From Intrasporangium_A sp039812505 (GTDB taxonomy: Bacteria > Actinomycetota > Actinomycetes > Actinomycetales > Dermatophilaceae), in NCBI RefSeq assembly GCF_039812505.1, contig NZ_JBDIAQ010000063.1, forward strand, positions 1 to 19,445: 19,445 nucleotides of DNA, in the 5' to 3' direction. The number at the start of each line of letters is the position of its first letter. The first letter of the stretch is position 1. Position numbers and translations under genes: made by a program. The notes below the pieces were generated by a model. The model was not told the origin of the DNA. It saw nothing but the letters and a program-made list of their open reading frames with translations, and searched no databases. Shown one piece after another: positions 6,953-15,394 of the stretch.

Positions 6953-8470
6953 GTGCCGACGTTTCGCGTGAGCCCCCATCGGAGCGAGGAGCGGTTCGCC
7001 CGCGAGGACGAGCTGGCCTGGCGGATCGCGCAGCTGGCCGCCGACCCCGTGGAGGTGGACGCCGAGGTCGCCGAGATGGCGGTCAACCGGGTGATCGACG
7101 ACACGGCGGTGGCGACCGCCGCACTCGGCAGGGCACCGGTGGCGGCAGCGCGAGCCCAAGCCCTCGACCACCCGTTCGCCCCGGGCGCGACCGTCCTCGG
7201 CGTGCCGGGCCGCTACTCCCCCGAGTGGGCGGCCTGGGCCAACGCGGTCGCGGTGCGCGAGCTGGACTTCCACGACACGTTCCTGGCCGCCGAGTATGCC
7301 CACCCGGGCGACAACATCGCCCCGATGGTGGCCGTCGCCCAGCACGCGGCCGGGCGGGGAGTGACCGGCCGTGACGTGGTCCGGGCCGTCGTCACCGGCT
7401 ACGAGGTGCAGATCTGCCTGGCCCGGGCGATCAGCCTGCACGCGCACAAGATCGACCACGTGGCCCACCTCGGGCCGTCGGTGGCGGCCGGGATCGGCAC
7501 GCTGCTGCGGCTGCCGGTCGAGGTGACCTACCAGGCGATCGGACAGGCGCTGCACACGACCACCGCGACCCGGCAGTCCCGCAAGGGCCAGATCTCGACG
7601 TGGAAGGCCTACGCGCCGGCCTTCGCCGCCAAGGTCGCCGTCGAGGCGGTCGACCGTGCCATGCGGGGCCAGACCAGCCCGGCCCCGATCTGGGAGGGCG
7701 AGGACGGCGTGATCGCCTGGCTGCTCGACGGGCCGGACGCGGGCTACGACGTGTGGCTGCCCGGGCCGGGCGAGCCCAAGCGGGCGATCCTGGACTCGTT
7801 CACCAAGCAGCACTCCGCCGAGTACCAGGCGCAGGCCTGGATCGACCTGGCCCTCCGGCTCGGCCGGGCGCACCCCGAGGTGACCGACCCCGACCGGGTC
7901 GAGAGCGTGCTGATCCGCACCTCGGCACACACCCACGACGTGATCGGGTCGGGGGCGGCCGACCCGCAGAAGTATGACCCGGACGCCACCCGGGAGACGC
8001 TGGACCACTCGCTGCCCTACATCTTCGCCGTCGCGCTACAGGACGGGACCTGGCACCACGTGCGCTCCTACCTGCCGGAGCGGGCACACCGCTCCGACAC
8101 CGTCGCGCTGTGGCGCCGGATCAGCACCGTCGAGGACCCGGTCTGGACCCGGCGCTACCACAGCACCGACCCGGCCGAGCAGGCGTTCGGCGGCCGGGTC
8201 GAGATCACCCTGACCGACGGGCAGGTGATCGCCGAGCAGATCGCGGTGGCGGACGCGCACCCGGGCGGCGCCCACCCGTTCGCCCGCGGCGACTACGTGG
8301 CCAAGCTGCGCACGCTCGCCGATGGGGTGCTGGCGCCCGACGAGGTCGGCCGGTTCCTGGCCGTCGCGCAGCGGCTGCCCGGGCTCGGCCCGGACGAGCT
8401 CGGTGAGCTGACCGTGACCGCCGCGGCCGGGTACCTGGCCGCGGTCCCGTCCCCGAAAGGCCTGTTCTGA
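6953..8470 (+). CDS. prpD: 2-methylcitrate dehydratase (MmgE/PrpD family)
   Basis: PrpD dehydrates 2-methylcitrate in the methylcitrate cycle, which removes propionyl-CoA. The 505-residue product has the MmgE/PrpD all-helical domain with the conserved segments RELDFHDTFLAAEYAHPGDN and SLHAHKIDHVAHLGPS, then AIGQALHTTTATRQSRKGQ, WKAYAPAFAAKVAVEAVDRA and the C-terminal lid including VIGSGAADPQKYDPDATRET. I placed the start at GTG 6953 because AAGGAAG (6938-6944) then lies 8 nt upstream. GTG 6944 in the same frame would overlap that ribosome binding site. The stop overlaps the next start by one base (TGATG), so prpD and prpB are translationally coupled. The family identity is firm and the function is supported by prpB and prpC next to it. 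Confidence 0.95.
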   Translation: MPTFRVSPHRSEERFAREDELAWRIAQLAADPVEVDAEVAEMAVNRVIDDTAVATAALGRAPVAAARAQALDHPFAPGATVLGVPGRYSPEWAAWANAVAVRELDFHDTFLAAEYAHPGDNIAPMVAVAQHAAGRGVTGRDVVRAVVTGYEVQICLARAISLHAHKIDHVAHLGPSVAAGIGTLLRLPVEVTYQAIGQALHTTTATRQSRKGQISTWKAYAPAFAAKVAVEAVDRAMRGQTSPAPIWEGEDGVIAWLLDGPDAGYDVWLPGPGEPKRAILDSFTKQHSAEYQAQAWIDLALRLGRAHPEVTDPDRVESVLIRTSAHTHDVIGSGAADPQKYDPDATRETLDHSLPYIFAVALQDGTWHHVRSYLPERAHRSDTVALWRRISTVEDPVWTRRYHSTDPAEQAFGGRVEITLTDGQVIAEQIAVADAHPGGAHPFARGDYVAKLRTLADGVLAPDEVGRFLAVAQRLPGLGPDELGELTVTAAAGYLAAVPSPKGLF

Positions 8471-9396
8471 TGCTGTACTCGACGAGCACCCCGGCCGACA
8501 AACGCCGGGCGTTCCGGGCCCGGCTCGCCTCCGGTGAGCTGGTGCGCATGCCCGGCGCGTTCAACCCGCTCTCGGCCCGGCTGATCGAGCGAAAGGGCTT
8601 CGACGGCGTCTACGTCTCCGGGGCGGTGCTCTCCGCCGAGCTCGGCCTGCCCGACGTGGGTCTGACCACGCTGAGCGAGGTCGCGACGCGGGCCCACCAG
8701 ATCGCTCGCGTGACCGACCTGCCGACCCTGGTCGACGCCGACACCGGCTTCGGCGAGCCGATGAACGTGGCCCGCACCGTGCAGGAGCTCGAGGACGCCG
8801 GCGTGTGCGCCATCCACATCGAGGACCAGGTCAACCCGAAGCGGTGCGGCCACCTGGACGGCAAGCAGGTCGTCGAGCAGGACGTCGCGACCCGCCGTAT
8901 CCGCGCCGCCGTGGACGCCCGCCGCGACCCGGACCTGCTGATCATGGCCCGCACCGACATCCGCGCCGTGGCCGGGCTGCCCGCCGCCGTCGAGCGGGCC
9001 AAGGCCCTGGTCGATGCCGGCGCCGACGCGGTCTTCCCCGAGGCGATGACCAGCCTCGCCGAGTTCGAGACGGTCCGCGCCGCGGTCGAGGTGCCGCTGC
9101 TGGCCAACATGACCGAGTTCGGCAAGTCCGAGCTGTTCACCGTGGACCAGCTCCGGCAGGTCGGCATGAACATCGTCATCTGGCCGGTTTCGCTGCTGCG
9201 GCTCGCCATGGGCGCGGCCGACCGGGCCCTCGACGAGCTGACCGAGCGCGGGACCCTGGCCGCGCAGCTGCCAGTCATGCAGGACCGGGCCGGGCTCTAC
9301 GAGCTGCTCGACTACGCCGGGTACACCCGCTTCGACACCAGCGTCTTCGACTTCCAGGTCCCCGGACGGGCCTCGGGGACCACGACAAAGCCATAG
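8470..9396 (+). CDS. prpB: 2-methylisocitrate lyase
   Basis: PrpB splits 2-methylisocitrate into pyruvate and succinate, the last step of the methylcitrate cycle. The 308-residue product belongs to the PEP mutase/isocitrate lyase superfamily. It shows the catalytic loop KRCGH (residues 124-128), the Mg-binding segment DADTGFG (89-95), the VSG strand near residue 50 and HIEDQ (116-120). R161 and E191 lie at the expected positions in MARTD and FPEAM. Length matches the family. The start ATG overlaps the prpD stop by one base and sits in the middle of the prpDBC set. Confidence 0.96.
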   Translation: MLYSTSTPADKRRAFRARLASGELVRMPGAFNPLSARLIERKGFDGVYVSGAVLSAELGLPDVGLTTLSEVATRAHQIARVTDLPTLVDADTGFGEPMNVARTVQELEDAGVCAIHIEDQVNPKRCGHLDGKQVVEQDVATRRIRAAVDARRDPDLLIMARTDIRAVAGLPAAVERAKALVDAGADAVFPEAMTSLAEFETVRAAVEVPLLANMTEFGKSELFTVDQLRQVGMNIVIWPVSLLRLAMGAADRALDELTERGTLAAQLPVMQDRAGLYELLDYAGYTRFDTSVFDFQVPGRASGTTTKP

Positions 9397-9424
9397 GTAA
9401 CCGCAACGAGCAAGGAGAGCCGAC

Positions 9425-10540
9425 ATGACCAGTACCGTCGAGATCAAGAAGGGCCTGGACGGAGTCACCGTCGACCGATCCGCCGTCTCGCGCATCAACC
9501 CGGCCACCAACTCCCTGATCTACCGGGGCTACCCCGCCCCTGAGCTGGCCAGTCACGTCGACTTCGAGCAGGTCGTCTACCTGCTCTGGCACGGCGAGCT
9601 GCCCACCCCGGCGCAGCTGGAGCGCTTCAGCGCGGCCGAACGGTCCCGGCGCGACCTCGACGACAACCTCAAGGACGCCATCGACGCCCTACCGGTCACC
9701 GCCCACCCGATGGACGTGGTGCGCACCGCCGTGAGCATCATCGGGGCCAACGACCCGGACGCCTCCGCCGCCGACCCCGACGCCATCGACGACAAGGCGC
9801 TGAGCGTGTTCGCCAAGATCCCCGCCGTGATCGGCCGGGACCAGCGCCGGCGGCAGTTCCTGCCCCCCGTGGCGCCGCGACCCGACTTGGGTTATGCCGC
9901 CAACTTCCTCTACACGACCTTCGGCGTGGTGCCCGACCCGGTCGTCCGCGACGCGTTCAACACCTCGATGGTGCTCTACGCCGAGCACGGGTTCAACGCC
10001 TCCACCTTCACCGCCCGGGTGATCACCTCCACCCTGGCCGACTACTACTCCGCGGTCGTCGGCGCGATCGGCGCCCTGAAGGGCCCGCTGCACGGCGGCG
10101 CCAACGAGGCCGTCGTGCACACCTTCGACGAGATCGGCAGCCCCGAGGACGTCCCCGCCTGGCTGGACGCAGCGCTCGCCGCCCACCGCAAGATCATGGG
10201 GTTCGGTCACCGCGTGTACAAGAACGGCGACTCCCGCGTCCCCACCATGCGGGCCGCCCTGGACACCCTCGCCAAGCACTACGACCAGCCCGAGGTGCTG
10301 CGCATGTACGACGCACTGGCGGACGCGATGCAGGAGCGGCGCAACCTCAAGCCCAACGTCGACTACCCGTCCGGACCCGCCTACCGGCTCATCGGGTTCG
10401 AGACCAACCAGTTCACCCCGATCTTCGTCGCGGCCCGGATCGTCGGCTGGACCGCCCACATCAAGGAGCAGCGCGCCGACAACGCCCTGATCCGGCCGCT
10501 GTCGGTCTACACCGGGCCTGCCGAACGTCATCTCGACTGA
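9425..10540 (+). CDS. prpC: 2-methylcitrate synthase
   Basis: PrpC condenses propionyl-CoA with oxaloacetate to 2-methylcitrate and enters carbon into the cycle. The 371-residue product is a type-I-size citrate synthase fold protein. Visible active-site residues are H223 in GPLHGGANE, H262 in GFGHRVYK and D313 in NVDYPSG, with EHGFNASTF around H188. The length (shorter than TCA-cycle GltA) and linkage to prpD and prpB favour methylcitrate synthase, though many actinobacterial homologues also accept acetyl-CoA. AAGGAGA 7 nt ahead of ATG sets the start. A 28-bp gap separates it from prpB. Confidence 0.95.
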   Translation: MTSTVEIKKGLDGVTVDRSAVSRINPATNSLIYRGYPAPELASHVDFEQVVYLLWHGELPTPAQLERFSAAERSRRDLDDNLKDAIDALPVTAHPMDVVRTAVSIIGANDPDASAADPDAIDDKALSVFAKIPAVIGRDQRRRQFLPPVAPRPDLGYAANFLYTTFGVVPDPVVRDAFNTSMVLYAEHGFNASTFTARVITSTLADYYSAVVGAIGALKGPLHGGANEAVVHTFDEIGSPEDVPAWLDAALAAHRKIMGFGHRVYKNGDSRVPTMRAALDTLAKHYDQPEVLRMYDALADAMQERRNLKPNVDYPSGPAYRLIGFETNQFTPIFVAARIVGWTAHIKEQRADNALIRPLSVYTGPAERHLD

Positions 10541-10550
10541 GCGCGCGGCC

Positions 10551-10581
10551 CCGCCGTCCCGCGCCCGGGGCGGCACGGCGG
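10551..10581. terminator. Hairpin after prpC
   Basis: CCGCCGT (10551-10557) pairs with ACGGCGG (10575-10581), with inner CCCG/CGGGG pairing possible. It starts 11 bp past the prpC stop and ends inside the promoter of the next gene. No T-tract follows, so its role as terminator of the prp operon is tentative. Confidence 0.3.
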
Positions 10582-10595
10582 CATACGGTATGGCG
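10578..10595 (+). promoter_or_regulatory. Leaderless-type promoter of the DUF3516 helicase
   Basis: GCGGCATAC (10578-10586) overlaps the -10 hexamer TACGGT (10584-10589). Transcription would start about 6 nt later, at 10595-10596, which coincides with an in-frame GTG. The ATG at 10590 would then be upstream of the mRNA 5' end. No ribosome binding site precedes either start. Confidence 0.45.
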
Positions 10596-13133
10596 GTGAG
10601 CCTCGCCGAGCGCCTCCCGCGCGACCCCGACGCGGACGCGCTCTACGCGGCGTTCACCGCGTGGGCCGCCGACCAGGGGCTCACGCTCTACCCCCACCAG
10701 GACGAGGCGTTCCTGGAGGTGCTGTCCGGGTCGAACGTCATCCTGTCGACGCCGACCGGCTCGGGCAAGTCGCTCGTGGCGACTGCGGCCCACTTCACCG
10801 CGCTCGCGCAGGACCGCGTCTCGTGCTACACCGCACCGATCAAGGCGCTCGTCTCGGAGAAGTTCTTCGCGCTGTGCGAGACGTTCGGCGCCGACAACGT
10901 CGGGATGATCACCGGCGACGCCTCGGTCAACGCCGACGCGCCGGTCATCTGCTGCACCGCCGAGATCCTCGCGAACCTCGCACTGCGGCAAGGCAGCTCG
11001 GCCGACGTTGGGCTCGTCGTCATGGACGAGTTCCACTTCTACAGCGAGCCGGACCGCGGGTGGGCCTGGCAGGTGCCGCTGCTCGAGCTGCCGCAGGCCC
11101 AGTTCGTCCTGATGTCGGCGACGCTCGGCGACGTGACGATGTTCCGGGACGACCTGACCCGGCGCACCGGACGGCAGACCGCGGCCATCACCGGCACCGA
11201 GCGGCCGGTCCCGCTCGAGTTCGCCTATGCGGTGACCCCGGTCCACGAGACGATCGAGGAGCTGCTCGAGCACGACCGGGCCCCGGTCTACGTGGTCCAC
11301 TTCACCCAGGCGGCGGCCCTCGAGCGGGCCCAGGGGCTGGTCGGCATGAAGGTCACCACCCGCGCGGAGCGGCAGGCGATCGCCGAGCGGATCGGCGGGT
11401 TCCGCTTCGGGACCGGCTTCGGACGGACCCTGTCGCGGCTGGTCCGGCAGGGCGTCGGCGTGCACCACGCCGGGATGCTGCCCAAGTACCGACGCCTGGT
11501 CGAGCAGCTCGCCCAGGACGGGCTGCTGAAGGTGATCTGCGGCACCGACACCCTCGGGGTCGGGATCAACGTGCCGATCCGCACCGTGCTGCTGACCGGG
11601 CTGACGAAGTTCGACGGGACGCGGCAGCGGCTGCTGAAGGCGCGCGAGTTCCACCAGATCGTCGGCCGCGCGGGTCGGGCCGGGTTCGACACCCGAGGCT
11701 GGGTCGTCGCGCAGGCGCCGGAGCACGTCGTCGAGAACCTCCGCGCCGAGGCCAAGGCCGGCGACGACCCGAAGAAGCGGCGGAAGATCCAGCGCAAGAA
11801 GGCCCCCGAGGGCTTCGTCGGCTGGGGGGAGGAGACCTTCGACAGGCTGGTCGCCTCGCCGCCCGAGCCGCTCCGGCCGCGGCTCCGGGTGACACACTCG
11901 ACGCTCATCAACCTCCTTGCCCGCGAAGGGAACCCGGTGGCCCACGCGGTGCGGCTGCTGACGGACAACCACGAGGACGCGACCCGGCAGCGGCGGCTGT
12001 GCCGTCACGCGCTGGTCCTGGCCAAGGAGCTGCTCACCTCCGGGGTCGTGCAGCGGCTGCCCGAGCCCGCCGCCGACGGGCGTCGCTACGCCCTGACGAT
12101 CGACCTGCAGCGCGACTTCGCCCTCAACCAGCCGCTCGCGCCGTTCGCGCTGGCCGTCGTGGAGACCCTCGCCCCCGAGTCCGAGACCTACGCCCGCGAC
12201 CTCGTCTCGGTGGTCGAGTCGATCCTCGAGGACCCGCGCCAGGTGCTCCGGGCCCAGGAGTCGAAGGCCCGCGGCGCGGCGGTCGCGGCGATGAAGCTCG
12301 ACGGGATCGACTACGAGGAGCGGATGGAGCGGCTCGAGGAGGTCACCTGGCCCAAGCCGCTCGCCGACCTGCTCGAGGTGACGCTGGCCGCCTACCGCCG
12401 GTCGCACCCGTGGATCTCACCCGACGCGCTCTCCCCGAAGTCCGTGGTGCGCGAGATGTACGAGCTGGGTATGACGTTCACCGAGTTCGTCTCGGAGTAC
12501 GGCCTCTCGCGGTCGGAGGGTTCACTGCTGCGCTACCTCAGCGACGCCTACCGGGCCCTGCGCCACACGGTCCCGGAGTCGGCCCGCGACGACGAGCTCG
12601 AGGAGGTCATCGAGTGGCTGGGCGAGATGATCCGCCAGACCGACTCGAGCCTGCTCGACGAGTGGGAGGACCTGGTCAACCCGGGCGAGGTGGTGGCTCG
12701 GGCCGAGGTGGCGCCCCCGGTCCGGCCCCTCACCGGGAACGAGCGCGCCTTCATGGTGCTGCTGCGCAACGCGATGTTCCACCGGGTCGAGCTGGCCGCC
12801 CGCGACCGGTGGGAGGCGCTCGGCGAGCTGGAGGCCCGGGTGGCCGGCCTGACCGATCCGCCGCAGCAGGTCGTCATGGACGCCGACGCCTGGAACGAGG
12901 CGCTGGGCCGCTACTACGACGAGCACGACTCGGTCGCCACCGACCAGGTCGCCCGCTCGCCGGGGCTGCTGCAGGTCACCCGCGAGCCCGGTCGCTGGCT
13001 GCTGCGCCAGGTCGTGGTGGACCCGGCGGGCGACCTCGACTGGGGCATCACCGCCGAGGTCGACCTGGCCGCGAGCGACGAGGTCGGCGCCGCGGTGCTG
13101 ACGGTGACCGGCTTGGGCAGGCTGGACGGGTGA
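10596..13133 (+). CDS. DUF3516 superfamily II DEAD/DEAH-box helicase
   Basis: The product is an ATP-dependent helicase of the Ski2-like branch with the C-terminal DUF3516 region common in actinobacteria. Counted from ATG 10590 (847 residues), Walker A TPTGSGKS is at 54-61, motif II DEFH at 146-149 and motif III SATLGD at 176-181. HHAGMLPKYRRLVEQ, DTLGVGINVP and QIVGRAGRAGFD form the second RecA-like domain. A lysine-rich insert (KKRRKIQRKK) follows near residue 395, and the C-terminal ~400 residues match the DUF3516 layout. Its substrate, probably structured RNA, is inferred from family. I prefer GTG 10596 because of the -10 spacing; ATG 10590 adds two residues. The stop codon sits inside a 20-bp tandem repeat. 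Confidence 0.93.
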   Translation: MSLAERLPRDPDADALYAAFTAWAADQGLTLYPHQDEAFLEVLSGSNVILSTPTGSGKSLVATAAHFTALAQDRVSCYTAPIKALVSEKFFALCETFGADNVGMITGDASVNADAPVICCTAEILANLALRQGSSADVGLVVMDEFHFYSEPDRGWAWQVPLLELPQAQFVLMSATLGDVTMFRDDLTRRTGRQTAAITGTERPVPLEFAYAVTPVHETIEELLEHDRAPVYVVHFTQAAALERAQGLVGMKVTTRAERQAIAERIGGFRFGTGFGRTLSRLVRQGVGVHHAGMLPKYRRLVEQLAQDGLLKVICGTDTLGVGINVPIRTVLLTGLTKFDGTRQRLLKAREFHQIVGRAGRAGFDTRGWVVAQAPEHVVENLRAEAKAGDDPKKRRKIQRKKAPEGFVGWGEETFDRLVASPPEPLRPRLRVTHSTLINLLAREGNPVAHAVRLLTDNHEDATRQRRLCRHALVLAKELLTSGVVQRLPEPAADGRRYALTIDLQRDFALNQPLAPFALAVVETLAPESETYARDLVSVVESILEDPRQVLRAQESKARGAAVAAMKLDGIDYEERMERLEEVTWPKPLADLLEVTLAAYRRSHPWISPDALSPKSVVREMYELGMTFTEFVSEYGLSRSEGSLLRYLSDAYRALRHTVPESARDDELEEVIEWLGEMIRQTDSSLLDEWEDLVNPGEVVARAEVAPPVRPLTGNERAFMVLLRNAMFHRVELAARDRWEALGELEARVAGLTDPPQQVVMDADAWNEALGRYYDEHDSVATDQVARSPGLLQVTREPGRWLLRQVVVDPAGDLDWGITAEVDLAASDEVGAAVLTVTGLGRLDG

Positions 13134-13180
13134 CCCCGACGACTGGAGGGTGACCCCGAGGACTGGAGGGTGACCCCGAG
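13121..13180. repeat. 20-bp tandem repeat, three copies, spanning a stop codon
   Basis: Units 13141-13160 and 13161-13180 are identical (GACTGGAGGGTGACCCCGAG). The preceding 20 bp (13121-13140) are a diverged copy and contain the last helicase codons and its TGA. The core TGACCCCGA recurs at 13131, 13151 and 13171. Every unit carries a TGA in the same relative position, although 20 bp is not a multiple of 3, so the later ones are out of frame. Confidence 0.85.
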
Positions 13181-13182
13181 GA

Positions 13183-13198
13183 CACCGGCGCGCCGGTG
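13183..13198. other. 16-bp perfect palindrome
   Basis: CACCGGCG followed directly by CGCCGGTG, with no loop. It lies directly after the tandem repeat and 35 bp ahead of the -10 of the next gene. It could be an operator or part of a terminator; the sequence does not decide. Confidence 0.4.
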
Positions 13199-13232
13199 CC
13201 CTCGCTGACCTGCTGACGGCGCGCCCCACCGG

Positions 13233-13244
13233 TACCCTGCGCGC
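13233..13244 (+). promoter_or_regulatory. Leaderless-type -10 of the DUF1345 gene
   Basis: TACCCT (13233-13238) is followed by six bases (GCGCGC) and GTG 13245. No Shine-Dalgarno sequence is present, consistent with a leaderless transcript. The -35 side is unclear (CTGACG at 14-bp spacing is too close). Confidence 0.45.
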
Positions 13245-13892
13245 GTGGGCAGAATCCGGGTCCGGCTGGGCGTCGCCCTCCTGGTCGGCGTCGTCGTCGG
13301 GGTGCTGCGCTGGAGCGCCCCGGTCGTCCCGCCCCGGGTGCCGCTCGCGAACATCCTGCTCGCGTTCATCGTCGCCGGGCTCGCCTTCTCGCTGCCCCTG
13401 CTGCGCACGCTGATGCGGATGGACGCCGCGGCGACCCGCACGCACGTCGAGGGCGACGACCCCGGCGCGGCGTTGTCCGACGTGATCGTGATCGTCGTCG
13501 GGCTGCTCGGGCTGTGCGCCGTCGCGGTCCTGCTCGTCGGCGGCCCGGGCACCGGGGCCGAGCAGGTCGTCGACGCCGTGATCGGGGTGGTGGCGGTGGC
13601 CGTGGGGTGGCTGCTGGTCCACACCGTCTACCTGCTGCGCTACGCGCGGATGTACTACTCGAGCCCCGCCCCGCCGATCGACTTCAACCAGGACGCCGAC
13701 CCGCAGTTCTCCGACTTCGCCTACTTCTCGTTCAACAACGGCATGGCCTACCAGGTCTCGGACACCGCGCTGCGCGACTCGACGATGCGCCGGGTCGTGC
13801 TCGGGCAGTGCCTGCTCGGGTACGTCTACGGCACCGTCATCGTCGCCACCACGATCAACCTGATCGTCGGCCTGGCCGGCAGCGGCGGCTGA
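13245..13892 (+). CDS. DUF1345 membrane protein
   Basis: This 215-residue integral membrane protein has five hydrophobic helices, at about residues 5-22, 34-53, 80-100, 107-130 and 188-210. Between the fourth and fifth helices lies the family signature IDFNQDADPQFSDFAYFSFN, then NGMAYQVSD and TALRDSTMRRVVLGQ, diagnostic of DUF1345. The function of the family is unknown; several members sit near cation or stress genes, but nothing here supports that. The GTG start is set by the -10 hexamer 6 nt upstream. It converges with the ATP-grasp gene downstream. Confidence 0.9.
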   Translation: MGRIRVRLGVALLVGVVVGVLRWSAPVVPPRVPLANILLAFIVAGLAFSLPLLRTLMRMDAAATRTHVEGDDPGAALSDVIVIVVGLLGLCAVAVLLVGGPGTGAEQVVDAVIGVVAVAVGWLLVHTVYLLRYARMYYSSPAPPIDFNQDADPQFSDFAYFSFNNGMAYQVSDTALRDSTMRRVVLGQCLLGYVYGTVIVATTINLIVGLAGSGG

Positions 13893-13901
13893 CCGGGCCG
13901 T

Positions 13902-13943
13902 CCAGCCCGCCTCCCACCGCGCCCGGCAGCGGGAGCCGGCTGG
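13902..13943. terminator. Imperfect hairpin between convergent genes
   Basis: CCAGCC (13902-13907) pairs with GGCTGG (13938-13943) and the inner TCCC (13912-13915) with GGGA (13931-13934). It starts 10 bp past the DUF1345 stop and lies 25 bp beyond the ATP-grasp stop on the other strand, so a bidirectional terminator is plausible. No T-tract. Confidence 0.45.
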
Positions 13944-13963
13944 GCGGCATACGGTATGCCGCC
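13943..13963. promoter_or_regulatory. Palindrome made of two inverted GCGGCATAC motifs
   Basis: The arms GGCGGCATAC (13943-13952) and GTATGCCGCC (13954-13963) are perfectly complementary around a single G. It lies between two convergent stop codons, where no promoter is expected. It may be a protein-binding site or part of the terminator region. Confidence 0.5.
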
Positions 13964-13967
13964 GCGC

Positions 13968-15263
13968 TCACCCCACGCCCAGGCGCGCCTTCTCGTCCTT
14001 GACCCACAGCCCGATCAGGCCGCCGAAGTGAGCCTTGAACTGGTCGCGCTCGTGCTCGGGGTAGGTGGCCTGGATCGTGTCGCGCAGGATCTTCTGGAAG
14101 GCCTCGGACTGCACCCACTCGAGGACGGCCAGGTCGAGGTGGTCCAGGTGCTTGGCGCACCACGCCCGGTAGTTGTCGCGGTCGAGGTAGGTGTCGGCAA
14201 TGTCGAGGTAGGCGTCGAGCTTCTGGTCGTCGGTGAGGTCGTCGCGGTCGGCGATCGCGAAGTAGTGCGCCGTCTCGAGGTCGATCCGACCCTTCCGACC
14301 GGTCATCAGGCAGTAGGCCGACCACCGCACCAGCGCCTTGATGGCCCACGGGAAGTAGTAGTGCAGCGAGGTGATGGCGATGTCGGGGCAGGCGTTGGCG
14401 TAGTCGATCGGGTAGACGTCGTCGCCCTTGACGAGCATCTCGCACGAGTTGAACTCCCAGCCGAAGAAGGCGTTGACGATGCGGCTGATCGCCGCCGCCT
14501 GCCGACCGGCCTTGGGGCTGAGGAAGTCGTACGAGACCGCGTAGCGGTTGTGCATCGGCTGGTCGGGGCGGAAGTCCATCACCATCGTCTCGGGCCCGAT
14601 CGACAGGGCGCGGGCGAAGTGCTCGTAGTCGACGGTGGCCTGCAGGTGCATCAGCATCTCGCCGGACGCGTCGTAGGCGCGCTGAAGCGCCTCCTCGTCG
14701 ACGATCCGGGAGACGCCGCGCCAACCGCCGCCGTCGAACGGCTTCATGTAGAGCGGGTAGCCGATCTCGTTGGCAATGGCCTTCAGGTCGAAGGCCCGGT
14801 TGTACTTCGCGCTGGTGTAGGCCCAGCGAACGTTGTCGACCGGGTTCTTGTAGGGCACGAGGATCGTCTCGGGCACCTTCAGGCCGAGCCGCATGAGCGC
14901 GCAGTAGGCGCTGTGCTTCTCCATCGACTGGAACGTGAAGGGGCTGTTGAGCAGGTAGGTGCCGTTGACCAGGGCGGCCTTCTTGAGCCACTCGCGCGGG
15001 TGGTAGTACCAGTAGGCGAGCCGGTCGATGACCAGGCCGTCGCGCACCGGCTGGCGCAGGTTGAACGGCTCGATCGTGATTCGCTCGCTCGTCAGCTCGT
15101 GGGTCACGCCGTCGTCGGTCGTGACCGGTCCGACGAGGGCCAGTACCTGCTCGAAGGCGGTGGGCCAGTCCTCCTCGGCTCCAAGGAGCAGCCCGATCAG
15201 GTGCGTGGTACGGGGGTTCGCCGGGTCGTTGGTGGCCTGGGCCGGCTGTGTCGTCTGCGTCAT
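13968..15263 (-). CDS. ATP-grasp family protein of unknown substrate
   Basis: The 431-residue product has an ATP-grasp fold as in carboxylate-amine/thiol ligases. The pre-ATP-grasp region contains NSPFTFQSMEKHSAYCALMR (about 106-125) and the motif LGLKVPETILVP. The ATP-binding strand and glycine loop are YPLYMKPFDGGGWRGVSRI (169-187, K174), and the Mg-binding strand is VYPIDYANACPDIAI (283-297, D286 and N289). The C-terminal third is helical and charged, without a known motif. GAGGTGAGG upstream sets the ATG. The ligation reaction cannot be read from the sequence. It lies 131 bp downstream of a DrrB-type permease gene on the same strand, so it may be part of a small biosynthesis-plus-export unit, but that is conjecture. 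Confidence 0.85.
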   Translation of the reverse strand: MTQTTQPAQATNDPANPRTTHLIGLLLGAEEDWPTAFEQVLALVGPVTTDDGVTHELTSERITIEPFNLRQPVRDGLVIDRLAYWYYHPREWLKKAALVNGTYLLNSPFTFQSMEKHSAYCALMRLGLKVPETILVPYKNPVDNVRWAYTSAKYNRAFDLKAIANEIGYPLYMKPFDGGGWRGVSRIVDEEALQRAYDASGEMLMHLQATVDYEHFARALSIGPETMVMDFRPDQPMHNRYAVSYDFLSPKAGRQAAAISRIVNAFFGWEFNSCEMLVKGDDVYPIDYANACPDIAITSLHYYFPWAIKALVRWSAYCLMTGRKGRIDLETAHYFAIADRDDLTDDQKLDAYLDIADTYLDRDNYRAWCAKHLDHLDLAVLEWVQSEAFQKILRDTIQATYPEHERDQFKAHFGGLIGLWVKDEKARLGVG

Positions 15264-15336
15264 GTGCCTCACCTCGTCGTCGATGCAGGGTGGTGGGCCG
15301 ATCCTTGCAGCAACTGCGGGGATCAGGCCAGTGGTA

Positions 15337-15345
15337 GCGGCATAC
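15337..15345 (+). other. Intergenic GCGGCATAC motif
   Basis: Exact 9-mer in the 131-bp gap between the permease stop and the ATP-grasp start, oriented opposite to both genes. No start codon fits it on the + strand. It may act as a binding site for the ATP-grasp promoter region. Confidence 0.35.
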
Positions 15346-15359
15346 GGGACGCGGCTGGT

Positions 15360-15377
15360 GGTGATCACCGCCGGCGG
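15360..15377. other. Overlapping palindromes downstream of the permease
   Basis: GGTGATCACC (15360-15369) and CCGCCGGCGG (15368-15377) are both perfect 10-bp palindromes sharing two bases. They begin 18 bp past the permease stop codon (minus strand). They could be an operator for the ATP-grasp gene or a weak terminator. Confidence 0.3.
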
Positions 15378-15394
15378 CGTCCACCTGCCGGACC

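Noticed and set aside
5879..8008. 709-residue minus-strand open frame across SMP-30, the repeat and prpD
   Set aside because: It crosses several independent features on the other strand and has no recognisable domain; a GC-driven artefact.
10661..13153. 830-residue plus-strand frame within the DUF3516 helicase
   Set aside because: Shadow frame of the helicase, dominated by R, A, G and P.
13121..13180. Homology between the 20-bp tandem and the 22-bp array at 18550
   Set aside because: Both contain AGTCC-like and CCCCG blocks, but no alignment holds over a full unit; the shared composition explains it.
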